In this document: one piece after another, positions 50,224 through 59,269 of the stretch
How positions within the stretch are numbered: the first letter of the stretch is position 1
Layout of the letters: each line of letters starts with the position of its first letter
Assembly: GCA_021805865.1 (NCBI GenBank)
Contig: JAJZDX010000013.1
Span: 62,001 to 126,000 of the forward strand
Length of the DNA stretch: 64,000 bases
Direction of reading: 5' to 3'
From: Pseudomonadota bacterium
GTDB taxonomy: Bacteria; Pseudomonadota; Gammaproteobacteria; Steroidobacterales; Steroidobacteraceae
Made by a program: the position numbers and the translations under genes
The notes under the pieces: model-generated
Seen by the model: the letters and a program-made list of their open reading frames with translations, nothing else
Databases searched by the model: none
Told to the model about the DNA's origin: nothing

Positions 50224-51118
50224 GGAGTTTACCGCAGGCGGCGGCCCGGGCCGGGGTCTCGATTCCCGCGCTGTCGGTCACGACGATGCCGCAGATCGCC
50301 TCGCACGCCACGAGCGCATCGAGCCCCTGGGGCATCGGGGCATGCGTGACGGCCACCTGGACGGACTGCGCGCCCGCGCGACGGCACGCTTGGGCCGCCC
50401 GGATCAACGTCCCGCCGGTGGCGCACAGGTCATCGAGCACGATGGCGGTGCGTCCGCCCACCTCTCCGGAAAGTCTCCCTCCGGAGACGACATCCCGTGC
50501 GCGGCGTTTGCAGACGAAGGCCAGCTCGACCTCGCCGCCGACCTCGGCGGCGAGTTGCTCGTGGAAGATCTGCGCGCGCTTGATGCCACCGATGTCCGGC
50601 GAGACCACCGCTAGGGCCGTCTCGCGCAAGCTCGCGGCGAAGTGCGCGACCATTGTCGGCAGCGCCGTCAGGTGAACCGTCGGAATGCGGAACGCGTTGT
50701 CGAAAGCGGCGGGGTTGTGCACATCGAGACCGACGACACACCCGAGGTGGGTCGCCTCGAGCAGCTCGGCGACGTAGCGCGAGGTCACCGGATCGCGCAG
50801 CTGCGTGCGCCGGTCCTTGCGGGCAAAGGCGAGATACGGCAGCAGCGCGACCGATCGGGCGCCACCGTCGTGCAGTCCCTGCAGCAGGAACAGCAGCCGC
50901 AGCAGCCGCTCACAGACCGCGGCGGTGTCGGTTCCTGCGAGCGATTGCAGCACGAAGACCGTTCGCCCGCGGACGGACTCGAGGGGGCGGAGCTTGAACT
51001 CCCCGCCGCTGAAGCGCCGCTCCTCGACGGCGAGCAGGGACAGCCCCGCCTCCCGCGCCACCGCCGAGGCGAGCGGGAGGCTTTCCGTGAGCGCGGCGAG
51101 CACGGCCTCTTGAGGCAT
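50117..51118 (-). CDS. Ribose-phosphate pyrophosphokinase-like protein
   Basis: 333 residues with the PRPP synthetase layout: an FSGGEFKLRP segment like the family FxDGE motif, LPYLAFARKDRR (flexible-loop equivalent), VVSPDIGGIKRAQ and the PRPP-binding DDLCATGGTL. It would make PRPP from ribose-5-phosphate and ATP. It diverges from housekeeping Prs (KRR segment present, other contacts changed), so it is a paralogue. Its ATG overlaps the nrdJ stop by one base (TGATG), which ties nucleotide precursor supply to deoxynucleotide synthesis. The overlap with the convergent kinase-like gene is 107 bp. Confidence 0.85.
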   Translation of the reverse strand: MPQEAVLAALTESLPLASAVAREAGLSLLAVEERRFSGGEFKLRPLESVRGRTVFVLQSLAGTDTAAVCERLLRLLFLLQGLHDGGARSVALLPYLAFARKDRRTQLRDPVTSRYVAELLEATHLGCVVGLDVHNPAAFDNAFRIPTVHLTALPTMVAHFAASLRETALAVVSPDIGGIKRAQIFHEQLAAEVGGEVELAFVCKRRARDVVSGGRLSGEVGGRTAIVLDDLCATGGTLIRAAQACRRAGAQSVQVAVTHAPMPQGLDALVACEAICGIVVTDSAGIETPARAAACGKLLTLPVAPLLGAAVRRMMTGAPVAPLLSHWPAPPSA

Positions 51119-52944
51119 CAGTCCGCCTCGCGCGTGATGTCGCAGCAATGGGCGGTCGGCGGCCCCGAGGCCGGCTCCGGTTCCGTCCCGAGCGCGGGCG
51201 CACGCGAGCTGTCCCGGAACACGGTGCAGCCCTTGAGGCCGAGCTCGTAGGCGCCGGCGAAGATCTCCTGCACGGCCTCGGGCGCTGCCGTGCGCTCGAG
51301 GGCCACGGTCTTCGAGATCGAGCCGTCGACCGCCGGCTGCAGCGCCGCCTGCATGAGCAGCTGGGCGCGGGGCGGGATCGAGGCGAGCTCGAGAAGCGCC
51401 TCGGGCGCCGTCGCCTCGCCTCGCTGTGCCTGCCACAGCGCATACGCGCGGTCCGTTACGGGGAAGGTCAGGGGGGCGCCGTCGGCATCGAGCACGCTGC
51501 GATGGTTGCGCAGGCGGTGGATCGGCTCGATGCCGCTGCTCACGTTGTCCGCGAGCAGGCTGATGGTGCCGGCGGGGGCCACGGCGAGCAGATGGCTGTT
51601 GCGGATGCCGTCGCGGCGGATGGCGGCCTGCAGGGTCTCGGGCAGGCGCCGGATGAACGGCCGGGCGCTGTAGCGCTCGGCGTCGAAGCGCTCGAACGGC
51701 CCGCGCTCTCGCGCCAGATCCACCGAGGCCTCGTACGCGGCATCCCTCACGGTGCGCATGAGCGCGGCGGCAACGTCTCGCGCGCGCTCCGTGTCGTATC
51801 GGAGTCCCAGCAGGGCGAGCGCATCGGCGAGCCCGGTGATGCCGAGCCCGATGCGGCGCGTGCGGTGCGACTCGAGGCGCTGGGCGGTCAGGGGAAAGCG
51901 CGAGATCTCGATCACGTCGTCGAGGAAGCGCACGGCGAGGCGCGCGCACTCGCGCAAAGCGGGCTCATCGAGACGGGCCCCGGCGCGGAAGGGATCGAGG
52001 ACAAACGCCGTCAGGTTGAGCGAGCCGAGGTTGCATGCCCCGTAGGGAGGCAGGGGCTCCTCGGCGCAGGGGTTGGTCGCGCTCAAGACCTCCGCATAGC
52101 CCAGGTTGTTTTCCGCGTTGATACGGTCGATGAACAGCACGCCGGGCTCGGCCGAGGCGTGCGCGCTCGCGCAGAGCTGCCTCCACAGCTCCCGGGCGCG
52201 CACCCGCCGCCACACCCGGCATGGGATCGGGGCGGCGCTGCCGCTCCAGGGCCGCTCGAGCATCTCCCCGTCCCCCTCCCGTGCACCCCGCGGGAACAGC
52301 AGCGGCCAGGGCGCATCCGCGCGGACCGCCTGCATGAAGGCGTCGGTGACGAGCACGGACAGGTTGAAATGGGTGAGCGCCCCCGGGGCGCGCTTGGCGT
52401 TGAGGAATTCCTCGATGTCCGGGTGGTCGCAGCGCAGGGTCGCCATCATGGCGCCCCGGCGCGCACCGGTCGAGAGAATGGTGGCGCACATGGCATCCCA
52501 GACGTACAGGAACGACACCGGTCCGGAGGCGATCATTCCCGTTGCCTGCGCGCGGCTGCCGCGCGGGCGCAGGGTGGAGAAGTCATAGCCCACGCCGCCG
52601 CCGTGTTGCATCGTGAGCGCCCCTTCCTTCAGCGCCTCGAAGATGCCCGGGAGGGAATCCTCGATGAGTCCCATCACGAAGCAGTTGGCGAGGGTCACCT
52701 GGCGCGAGACCCCGGCGCCGGCCAGAATGCGCCCGGCCGGCAGGAAGCGAAAACCCTCGAGCAGGCTGCGAAAGCGGCGCTGCCAGCGGGACGGATCGCG
52801 CTCGAGGGCCGCGACGCTGCGGGCGACGCGGTCCCAGCTGTCGGCGATCGAGCGCTCGCACGGGAGGGCCTCGGCGTCACGATAATGCGTGCGCCAGATG
52901 AACTGCGAGAGGCTGTCGGACGGCCGATCGAGAGTTGCGAGCAC
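51118..52944 (-). CDS. nrdJ: B12-dependent (class II) ribonucleotide reductase
   Basis: 608 residues. LANCFVMG carries the first redox Cys, QHGGGVGYDFSTLRPRGS the specificity region, and NPCAEEPLPPYGACNLGSLNL (quoted in part) the thiyl-radical Cys. These features and the lack of a partner NrdB fit class II enzymes using adenosylcobalamin, which work with or without oxygen. The C-terminus ends shortly after a CC pair, without the longer CxxC tail of some homologues. GTG 52944 is the start, with GGAGGAG 6 nt upstream. It is the first gene of the nrdJ-PRPP synthetase pair. Confidence 0.92.
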   Translation of the reverse strand: MLATLDRPSDSLSQFIWRTHYRDAEALPCERSIADSWDRVARSVAALERDPSRWQRRFRSLLEGFRFLPAGRILAGAGVSRQVTLANCFVMGLIEDSLPGIFEALKEGALTMQHGGGVGYDFSTLRPRGSRAQATGMIASGPVSFLYVWDAMCATILSTGARRGAMMATLRCDHPDIEEFLNAKRAPGALTHFNLSVLVTDAFMQAVRADAPWPLLFPRGAREGDGEMLERPWSGSAAPIPCRVWRRVRARELWRQLCASAHASAEPGVLFIDRINAENNLGYAEVLSATNPCAEEPLPPYGACNLGSLNLTAFVLDPFRAGARLDEPALRECARLAVRFLDDVIEISRFPLTAQRLESHRTRRIGLGITGLADALALLGLRYDTERARDVAAALMRTVRDAAYEASVDLARERGPFERFDAERYSARPFIRRLPETLQAAIRRDGIRNSHLLAVAPAGTISLLADNVSSGIEPIHRLRNHRSVLDADGAPLTFPVTDRAYALWQAQRGEATAPEALLELASIPPRAQLLMQAALQPAVDGSISKTVALERTAAPEAVQEIFAGAYELGLKGCTVFRDSSRAPALGTEPEPASGPPTAHCCDITREAD

Positions 52945-53010
52945 GGTACGCTCCTCCCACTCCTCAACCTATCCTGCGCGCCGCGGCCGTGCGGTGGTCA
53001 TTGGGGGATC

Positions 53011-53037
53011 TGCGTAGCGCAGCCGTAGTGCTACGCA
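53011..53037. promoter_or_regulatory. Inverted repeat upstream of nrdJ
   Basis: TGCGTAGC (53011-53018) / GCTACGCA (53030-53037), a perfect 8-bp pair with an 11-bp spacer, about 70 bp before the nrdJ start on the minus strand. It does not match NrdR boxes; it could be an operator or hairpin. Confidence 0.4.
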
Positions 53038-53106
53038 TGCCGGCGCGCGCGGCCCCGGGGCCAACCTCGAGCCCGGCCGTGAGGCGGGGCGTTCCTCCGG
53101 GGTCGC

Positions 53107-53790
53107 TCAGAAGGGGCGGTCGTGGCCGGGAGCCGCGCGCCCGCGCAGGTGTGTCTCGAACCAGCCCGCGGCCAGGGTGGCGACCCGCTCGAGCGTGCCC
53201 CGCTCGACGAACAGATGCGTCGCGCCCGGCACGATCTCCAGCCGCGTTTCCCCGCCAAGCTGCCCGAGGGCGGCCCGGTTGAGCGCCAGGACCTCCGGAT
53301 CGTTGCCGCCCACGATGAGCAGAGTCGGTGCGCGCACCACGATCAGGGCCGCCCCCGCGAGATCCGGCCGTCCGCCGCGGGAGACGACCGCGCCCACCTG
53401 CGGCACGCGCGCCGCCGCGGCGAGAGCGGCGGCGGCGCCGGTGCTCGCGCCGAAGTAGCCGATCGAGAGATCCCTCAGGTCCGGATGGCGCAGCACCCAC
53501 TCGGTGGCGGCGATGAGGCGCTCGGTGAGCAGCGGAATATCGAATCGGAGCTCCGCGGTGAGCTCATCGATCTCCTCCTCCCGGGCGGTGAGCAGATCGA
53601 ACAGCAGGGTCGCAAGGCCGGAAGCGGACAGGCGCTCTGCGACGAAGGTGTTGCGGGGGCTGAGCCGGCTGCTGCCGCTGCCGTGCGCGAAGAGCACCAC
53701 GGCGCGCGCGGAGGCCGGGATGCGCAGCAGGCCCTCGAGCTTCGCCGCGCCGGCCTCGAAGGAGACCGCACGGAGCGGGGTGTAGCTCAT
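53107..53790 (-). CDS. Dienelactone hydrolase family protein
   Basis: 227 residues of alpha/beta hydrolase: VVLFAHGSGSSRLSPRN oxyanion segment, a nucleophile region GYFGASTGAAAAL with the Ser in GAST, and the late GATHLFVERG providing His. Usually hydrolyses lactones or esters; here it overlaps a phosphoribosyltransferase gene by 4 nt, a pairing often seen in stress-related clusters. Substrate unknown. The elbow reads GxSxG in the form GASTG. Confidence 0.85.
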   Translation of the reverse strand: MSYTPLRAVSFEAGAAKLEGLLRIPASARAVVLFAHGSGSSRLSPRNTFVAERLSASGLATLLFDLLTAREEEIDELTAELRFDIPLLTERLIAATEWVLRHPDLRDLSIGYFGASTGAAAALAAAARVPQVGAVVSRGGRPDLAGAALIVVRAPTLLIVGGNDPEVLALNRAALGQLGGETRLEIVPGATHLFVERGTLERVATLAAGWFETHLRGRAAPGHDRPF

Positions 53791-54446
53791 GCGCGGTTCC
53801 GGTGCAAGGCGAGCAGGCGGGAAACCTCGGTGTCCTCGAGCTGCTCGAACTGCTCGTACCACTCTCCAATCGCGAACAGCAGCGCGGGCACCTGAACGAT
53901 GACGACTTCGTCCGCCTCGCCCCGGATGAGCTCGGTTGCTTGCGCCGAGGCGACCGGGGCTGCGGCGATGATCGTGCTCGCGCCGGCTTGGCGCGCGGCG
54001 CGAACCGCCGCAAGCATCGTGGAGCCGGTGGCGATCCCGTCATCGACCAGGAGGACGGTCTTGCCCTTGAGCGCAAGCGGAGCAAGCCCTGCGCGAAAGA
54101 CCTGCTCGCGCCGCTCGAGTTCGCGCCGCTCGGCCTCGACGAGGGAGTTGAAGGTGTGGGTGAGGTCGGGCATCTCCTGCTCGATCCGCGGCTCGCGGAC
54201 GACGATGTTGCCCGAGGCGATGGCGCCGATCGCAAGCTCGGGCTGTCCCGGCATGCCGATCTTGCGCACCAGCATCACATCGAGCGGCGCCTCGAGCTCG
54301 CTCGCGACCTTGTCGGCGACCGGCACGCCCCCGCGGGGCAGGGCGAGCACGAGCAGCGGCGGCTTGAGGGAGCGGCGCTTGAGCGCGTGCGCGAGCGCGA
54401 TACCCGCGGCAGCGCGATCTTTGAATCTGCGCGAGACTGCCTTCAT
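53787..54446 (-). CDS. Phosphoribosyltransferase family protein
   Basis: 219 residues with the PRPP-binding signature VLLVDDGIATGSTM and the pyrophosphate loop LALPRGGVPVADKVA. It transfers a ribose-5-phosphate group from PRPP to an unknown base or nucleotide. A PRPP synthetase-like gene is 2.7 kb away on the same strand. The start ATG 54446 is followed by MKAVSRRFKDRAAAG, a typical beginning of the family. It diverges from archease with 122 bp between them. Confidence 0.85.
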   Translation of the reverse strand: MKAVSRRFKDRAAAGIALAHALKRRSLKPPLLVLALPRGGVPVADKVASELEAPLDVMLVRKIGMPGQPELAIGAIASGNIVVREPRIEQEMPDLTHTFNSLVEAERRELERREQVFRAGLAPLALKGKTVLLVDDGIATGSTMLAAVRAARQAGASTIIAAAPVASAQATELIRGEADEVVIVQVPALLFAIGEWYEQFEQLEDTEVSRLLALHRNRA

Positions 54447-54568
54447 GATGATGCATCTTTAGGACTTTTCCGAGCGCCCGTCATCGCGAATTCTACGGAG
54501 GGCCCGGCAGCCGCCGCGGCCGTAGGATCCGCCGATCGAGGCGGTTGCACGAGAGACCACGAGAGACG

Positions 54569-54985
54569 ATGACCGCGCACTGGGAGCACTTCCCCCATGG
54601 GGCCGATGTCGGGGTGCGGGGCACGGGCAAGACCCCGGCGCAGGCGTTCGAGCAGGCGGCCCTCGCGATGACCGCGATCATCGCAGATCCCAACACCGTC
54701 GAGCCGCGCGAGCGCGTGCGCATCGAGTGCGCGGCGCCGAACGAGGAGCTGCTGCTGACCGAGTGGCTGAATCGCCTGATCTACGAGATGGCGACCCGCC
54801 GGATGCTCTTCTCCCGCTTCTCGATCGAACTTGACGGCGCGCGCCTCAAGGGCAGCGCCTGGGGCGAGCCTGTGGACCGAAGCCGGCATCACCCCGCGGT
54901 GGAGATCAAGGGCGCAACCTATACGGCGCTGCGCGTGGGGCGGGAGGGTGAAGGATGGGTCGCGCAGACGGTGGTGGACGTGTAG
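54569..54985 (+). CDS. Archease
   Basis: 138 residues matching archease: HFPHGADVGVRGTGKTPAQAFEQ at the start and the acidic metal-binding residues in the LLTEWLNRLIYEM segment, ending WVAQTVVDV. Archease speeds up RtcB RNA ligation turnover by aiding GTP-dependent guanylylation. It ends 3 bp before rtcB, so both act together. ATG 54569 was preferred over a TTG at 54545. Confidence 0.9.
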   Translation: MTAHWEHFPHGADVGVRGTGKTPAQAFEQAALAMTAIIADPNTVEPRERVRIECAAPNEELLLTEWLNRLIYEMATRRMLFSRFSIELDGARLKGSAWGEPVDRSRHHPAVEIKGATYTALRVGREGEGWVAQTVVDV

Positions 54986-54988
54986 GCC

Positions 54989-56413
54989 ATGGATCTCACC
55001 CTCCTGCACCGGCGGCGCGAGCACGAATGGGAAATCCCGCAACGGGGGCAGATGCGCGTGCCGGCGATCCTTTTCGCCAGCGAGGCGCTGCTGCGGGCGA
55101 TGGACCTCAAGGTGTACCAGCAGGCGGTGAACGTGGCGAAGCTACCGGGCATCGTGGGCGCCTCCTATGCCATGCCGGATGCGCACTGGGGCTACGGGTT
55201 CCCGATCGGTGGCGTGGCGGCCTTCGATCCGGACGAAGGAGGAGTCGTGTCCGCCGGTGGAGTGGGATTTGACATCTCCTGCGGCGTGCGCTGTCTGCTC
55301 ACGGGGCTGAAGCGCTCCGATGTCCTGGGGGTGGCACGGGAGCTCGCGGATGCGCTCTATGCGCACATCCCGGCCGGCGTCGGCAGCACCGGCGCCATCA
55401 CGCTCGAGGCGTCCGAGATGCAGGCCATGCTGCGCGGCGGGGCCCGCTGGGCGGTCGAGCGCGGCTTTGGCACGGAGGCGGACCTCGAGCGCATCGAGGA
55501 GCGCGGGCAGATGCCGGGCGCGGAGCCGGATGCGGTCTCCGGGCAGGCCAAGCGCCGCCAGCGGGACGAGATGGGCACCCTGGGCAGCGGCAACCACTAT
55601 CTCGAGGTGCAGGAGGCCATCGAGGTGTTCGATGAGGGGAGGGCGCGCGCCTTCGGGCTGGAGCCGGCCGATGTGCTCGTCATGATCCACTGCGGCTCGC
55701 GCGGGCTCGGCCATCAGATCGGCACGGACTTCCTCAAACGCATGGTGGCCCCCGGGGAGGGCATCGCCTTGCCCGACCGGGAGCTCGCCTGCGCGCCGAT
55801 CCACTCCGAGCTCGGGCGCACGTACCTCAAGGCCATGCGTGCCGGAATCAACTGCGCCCTGGCGAACCGCCAGATGCTGACGCACCTCGTGCGGGGCGTG
55901 TTCGCCCAGGTGCTGCCGCAGGCGCGGCTGTCCGTTCTGTACGATGTCTCTCACAACACGTGCAAGGTGGAGGAGCACCTCGTGGGGGTGAGAGCCCGCA
56001 AGCTCTATGTGCACCGCAAGGGGGCGACCCGGGCGCTCGGTCCGGGGCACCCGGAACTGCCCGAGGCGCTGCGCCCGGCGGGCCAGCCGGTGCTCGTCGG
56101 CGGCTCGATGGGCACCGCGTCCTACATCCTCGCCGGCACCGAGCAGTCAGAGTCCCACGCCTTCGGCTCCGCCTGTCACGGCGCCGGGCGAGCCATGAGC
56201 CGCCACGAGGCCGCCCGCACCTGGCGGGGGCGCCAGGTGATCGATGCGCTCCTCGCCCGGGGAATCCTCATCCGCAGCCCCTCGATGCGGGGGGTCGCGG
56301 AAGAGGCGCCCGATGCCTACAAGGATGTCACGGAGGTGGTGAATGCGACCGAGGCGGCAGGCCTGGCGAGGAAGGTGGCGCGACTTGCGCCGCTCATCTG
56401 TATCAAGGGTTAG
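54989..56413 (+). CDS. rtcB: RNA-splicing ligase RtcB
   Basis: 474 residues with MPDAHWGYGFPIGGVAAF, the manganese region HCGSRGLGHQIG and the guanylylated His397 in SACHGAGRAMS. RtcB joins RNA 2',3'-cyclic phosphate and 5'-hydroxyl ends using GTP and repairs stress-cleaved tRNA or rRNA. Bacterial rtcB is often RtcR-dependent; no sigma-54 regulator is near. Archease is directly upstream. A hairpin follows the stop. Confidence 0.95.
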   Translation: MDLTLLHRRREHEWEIPQRGQMRVPAILFASEALLRAMDLKVYQQAVNVAKLPGIVGASYAMPDAHWGYGFPIGGVAAFDPDEGGVVSAGGVGFDISCGVRCLLTGLKRSDVLGVARELADALYAHIPAGVGSTGAITLEASEMQAMLRGGARWAVERGFGTEADLERIEERGQMPGAEPDAVSGQAKRRQRDEMGTLGSGNHYLEVQEAIEVFDEGRARAFGLEPADVLVMIHCGSRGLGHQIGTDFLKRMVAPGEGIALPDRELACAPIHSELGRTYLKAMRAGINCALANRQMLTHLVRGVFAQVLPQARLSVLYDVSHNTCKVEEHLVGVRARKLYVHRKGATRALGPGHPELPEALRPAGQPVLVGGSMGTASYILAGTEQSESHAFGSACHGAGRAMSRHEAARTWRGRQVIDALLARGILIRSPSMRGVAEEAPDAYKDVTEVVNATEAAGLARKVARLAPLICIKG

Positions 56414-56417
56414 CCGC

Positions 56418-56435
56418 GCCGCGCTCAGGCGCGGC
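56418..56435 (+). terminator. Hairpin after rtcB
   Basis: Perfect 7-bp stem GCCGCGC/GCGCGGC with loop TCAG, starting 5 bases after the stop. No T run, so only possibly a terminator. The next gene converges from the other side. Confidence 0.4.
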
Positions 56436-56509
56436 ACGGCAAAGGACCCCCACGGCACGGGACGGCTCATCCGGGCCGTCCGCGTGCTCCGATTCGGCGC
56501 GCTGCCGCC

Positions 56510-56998
56510 CTACAGCGTTTCGAGTTTCTGAGCGAGCTCGCGCAACTTGGCCGCCACGACTTTCGCCCGGTCCGGAAGCTGCGCCGGAAGCGTGGCCTCG
56601 TCGAGGAACCGAGCCAGCACGTCCTCGAGGGTCGTCCGGTTCAACTCCGTGCGGGTCTGGTCGGCGTTATCGACGCAGTAGGTGAGCGTGAGCGGCTCGG
56701 TGCTCTCGCCGTGCTCGAGATAGGGGAACTCGACACACAGCTCCGGCCAGCGGCCCTCGTTGCCGTCGCCGAGGCCCTGTAGCCAATACTCGATCGTCTC
56801 GTTCACACCGGACTCCACGAGCGGTATCAGCCGGCGGTGGAGGATTTCGTAGAAGCCGTCCTTGAGGGATTCAGAGCGGGTTCCCGCCGCGCGGACTTCG
56901 GCGTCGAGCGCGTCGATCACCGGCCATTCCTGATCCTGCAAGTGCGGCAGTTCCCAGTCGGGAAGGTTGAGAACGAACGGACGTTGCTCTGTATTCAT
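56510..56998 (-). CDS. Uncharacterised 162-residue protein
   Basis: An acidic, soluble protein with no signal peptide or membrane segment. Start MNTEQRPFVLNLPDWELPHL; middle SGVNETIEYWLQGLGDGNEG; end rich in Leu/Lys helix (LPDRAKVVAAKLRELAQKLE). GGAG lies about 9 nt before ATG 56998. Base composition is milder in GC than neighbours. No family recognised. It is divergent from the CocE-like gene (about 255 bp), and converges with rtcB. Confidence 0.7.
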   Translation of the reverse strand: MNTEQRPFVLNLPDWELPHLQDQEWPVIDALDAEVRAAGTRSESLKDGFYEILHRRLIPLVESGVNETIEYWLQGLGDGNEGRWPELCVEFPYLEHGESTEPLTLTYCVDNADQTRTELNRTTLEDVLARFLDEATLPAQLPDRAKVVAAKLRELAQKLETL

Positions 56999-57252
56999 GA
57001 TGTTCGCTCCAAGGTCCTGAGGTGCGGAGTGTATAACGCGCGGGTGGGGGAAGCCATATGGCGTTTCGGTGGGAAAAAACCCCGAAATGCACGGGAGTGT
57101 GCCATTCCCGGCTCAGCGGAATTTCTTCGGTCAAGGCGCATATCTACATAAAGAGAGTCGATATGGGGGGCGGAATGCGCGGGGGAACGGCTCATAATTG
57201 CCGCCCAGGCGGGGTTTCCCGTCACGCCGAACCCTTGAAAGGCAGGTTTCGC

Positions 57253-58980
57253 ATGGACTACCCCCTGGATCTGCTAAGAGAGATCGCGAACGTCAGTTCC
57301 ACCTTCGGCAGGGGAACCCGGAACAGACTCTGGGTCACCGAGCCCCGGGAGGCCCGGATCAGCCCCCCCGAGCATGCCGTGGCGAGCTCGGCCGTCTCGG
57401 TCCCGATGCGGGATGGAGTGACGTTGCGCGGGACGCTCCATCAACCCATCGGCGTGGAATCCGCCCCCGGGGTTCTGATCGCCAATGGCTACGCGCTCGA
57501 TGAGCCGTATCTCGCCCCCACGATCGATCAGCTTGCCCGGCGCGGATACCTGGTCTTGAAGGCCAATCTGCGCGGTGTGCCTCCCTCGGACGGGGAGCCG
57601 GGCCTGTACGAGCACTATGGCGAGGATGCCCACGATCTCATCGAATGGCTGGCCGGGCACAGGGGCTGCACCGGGCGCATCGGCATGATGGGCGCCTCGC
57701 TCCTCGGCCTCGCGCAGTACCTCGCCGCGAAGGAGGCGCCGCCGAGCTTGAAGGCCATCCTTCCGGACGATGCCGGCGGCGACAGCTACTGGCATCTGTG
57801 GTACCCGGGTGGCATGCGCCCGGGGCCGGGACGCGCGGCACGTCAGTCATTCGGCGGCGCGCAGAACGAGTATTCACTGGCGGCGGCGCACCCGGACTAC
57901 GATGCGTTCTGGCGGGCTCGCACCATCCAGCCCGAAGACCTCGAGGCCATCGCCCGCCGGCGCATCGCGGTGCTGCTCACCACGGGCTGGGACAGCTACA
58001 TGCTGGGCGCCGCCAAGGCCTACGAGTGGCTGAAGGCGGGGCGGCAGGGCGACCGGCTGAGACTGATCATCGGTCCCTGGGCCCATGGGGCATTCCTCAG
58101 TCCCGATCCGCCCCTGCAGGGGCCCGGCGTGCTGCCGTACACCGGGTTCGAGTTCGCGGTCCTGTGGCTCGACCGCTATCTGAAGGGGATCAGGAATCAC
58201 GTGGATGATCTTTTCCCGGTGCTCCTCTATGTCCAAGGCCCGGACCGGTGGCGCGCGGAGGAGGACTGGCCATTGCCGATCGAGGAGCGGTCGGTGCTGT
58301 ACCTGCGGCAGACCCCGAGCGACACCGGTGGCGGACTCAATGACGGATCGCTCACCGTTCACCCCCCTGCGAGCGACCAGCCCGTGCGCTACCGGTATTC
58401 GCCGGAGGGACCCTACAACCGGGCGGCCGTCACCTCGGTCTCCCGTCCGCGCATCGACAAGATCCCCTATGAGGCGCACGGCCTGGCCTGGACCACCGAC
58501 ATGCTCCAGAGCTCCATCGAAGTCACCGGCTACCCGCGCTTCTCGTTCTGGGCGACGCTCTCGGCGCCTGACACGGATTTCGTGGTGGAGATCACCGATG
58601 TCAGCGTGGATGAGGCTGGACGCCTTCAATCCCTGCAGGTGACCCGCGGCTATCTGAACGCCATGCGCTACTTCTCGCGCTCCAATCCCCAGCCCCTGGT
58701 GCCCGGCCAGCCGTACCGGTTCGAGATCGAGCTGCACCCCACCTCGTACGTGTTCCGGGCCGGCCATCTCATCCGGGTGACGCTGCAGGGCTCGGCCCTC
58801 GACCCCCAGGAGCCGCCGCCGCAGGAAAAACCGGAGCTTCCCGGCGCGAATCCCGAGGCCGCGATGCGGTCGCACGGCCCGGGGCTGAATCCCCTGGCAT
58901 GCGAAGTCACGGTGCTGCAGGACGCAGAGCATCCCTCGTTCATCGATCTGCCCCTCATCGGCGCAACGCTGATCGACTAG
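57253..58980 (+). CDS. CocE/NonD family hydrolase (X-Pro dipeptidyl-peptidase type)
   Basis: 575 residues. An alpha/beta hydrolase N-terminal part with VPMRDGVTLRGTL and the nucleophile region RIGMMGASLLGLAQYLA (Ser in GAS), a cap domain with WYPGGMRPG, HGAF supplying His, and a jelly-roll C-terminal domain from about 350 (GGLNDGSLTV, then HLIRVTLQGSALD). Family members hydrolyse esters or amides (cocaine esterase, cephalosporin acylase). No signal peptide. ATG 57253 is preferred over a frame start at 57058 whose extra residues are unlike the family. Confidence 0.88.
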   Translation: MDYPLDLLREIANVSSTFGRGTRNRLWVTEPREARISPPEHAVASSAVSVPMRDGVTLRGTLHQPIGVESAPGVLIANGYALDEPYLAPTIDQLARRGYLVLKANLRGVPPSDGEPGLYEHYGEDAHDLIEWLAGHRGCTGRIGMMGASLLGLAQYLAAKEAPPSLKAILPDDAGGDSYWHLWYPGGMRPGPGRAARQSFGGAQNEYSLAAAHPDYDAFWRARTIQPEDLEAIARRRIAVLLTTGWDSYMLGAAKAYEWLKAGRQGDRLRLIIGPWAHGAFLSPDPPLQGPGVLPYTGFEFAVLWLDRYLKGIRNHVDDLFPVLLYVQGPDRWRAEEDWPLPIEERSVLYLRQTPSDTGGGLNDGSLTVHPPASDQPVRYRYSPEGPYNRAAVTSVSRPRIDKIPYEAHGLAWTTDMLQSSIEVTGYPRFSFWATLSAPDTDFVVEITDVSVDEAGRLQSLQVTRGYLNAMRYFSRSNPQPLVPGQPYRFEIELHPTSYVFRAGHLIRVTLQGSALDPQEPPPQEKPELPGANPEAAMRSHGPGLNPLACEVTVLQDAEHPSFIDLPLIGATLID

Positions 58981-58995
58981 GGGCGCAAGATGCCG

Positions 58996-59024
58996 GCCGC
59001 CGGGCCCCCAACGGGCCCGGCGGC
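58996..59024 (+). terminator. Strong hairpin after the hydrolase
   Basis: Perfect 12-bp stem GCCGCCGGGCCC/GGGCCCGGCGGC with a 5-nt loop (CCAAC), beginning 15 nt after the stop. It is followed by TCGATT instead of a full T run. The most terminator-like structure in the window. Confidence 0.6.
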
Positions 59025-59182
59025 TCGATTGCGCACGGGAGCTGGACGTCGAGAAGGATGTCTCGACGCTCGTGAGTGCGTCCAATTCTACGGGGCCAAA
59101 GAGAGGGGCTGCGCGCCGCGAGTCCCGGATCTCATTCCAAGGCGGGATGCTGAGTTGGTGAACGTATATTCCAGCGTCCGGA

Positions 59183-59215
59183 CACCCACGGCGCACGACG
59201 CACCCACGGCGCACG
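59183..59215. repeat. Short tandem repeat
   Basis: CACCCACGGCGCACG at 59183-59197 and again at 59201-59215, separated by ACG (18-bp period). Confidence 0.75.
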
Positions 59216-59240
59216 TTTTCTCCAATTTTTCATCATCTTG

Positions 59241-59269
59241 TTGAATCCACCGCCTGATACAACTAACAT
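59241..59269 (+). promoter_or_regulatory. Promoter candidate for the XRE gene
   Basis: TTGAAT (59241-59246) and TAACAT (59264-59269), 17 bp apart, in an AT-rich island unlike the flanking GC-rich DNA. The leader to ATG 59560 would be about 285 nt, which is long. Confidence 0.4.

Noticed and set aside
50117-51949. 610-residue frame extending the PRPP synthetase-like gene
   Set aside because: The N-terminal 270 residues read nrdJ out of frame and are Arg/Ala/Pro-rich.
53011-53037. NrdR box upstream of nrdJ
   Set aside because: The palindrome there has none of the AT-rich core of NrdR boxes.
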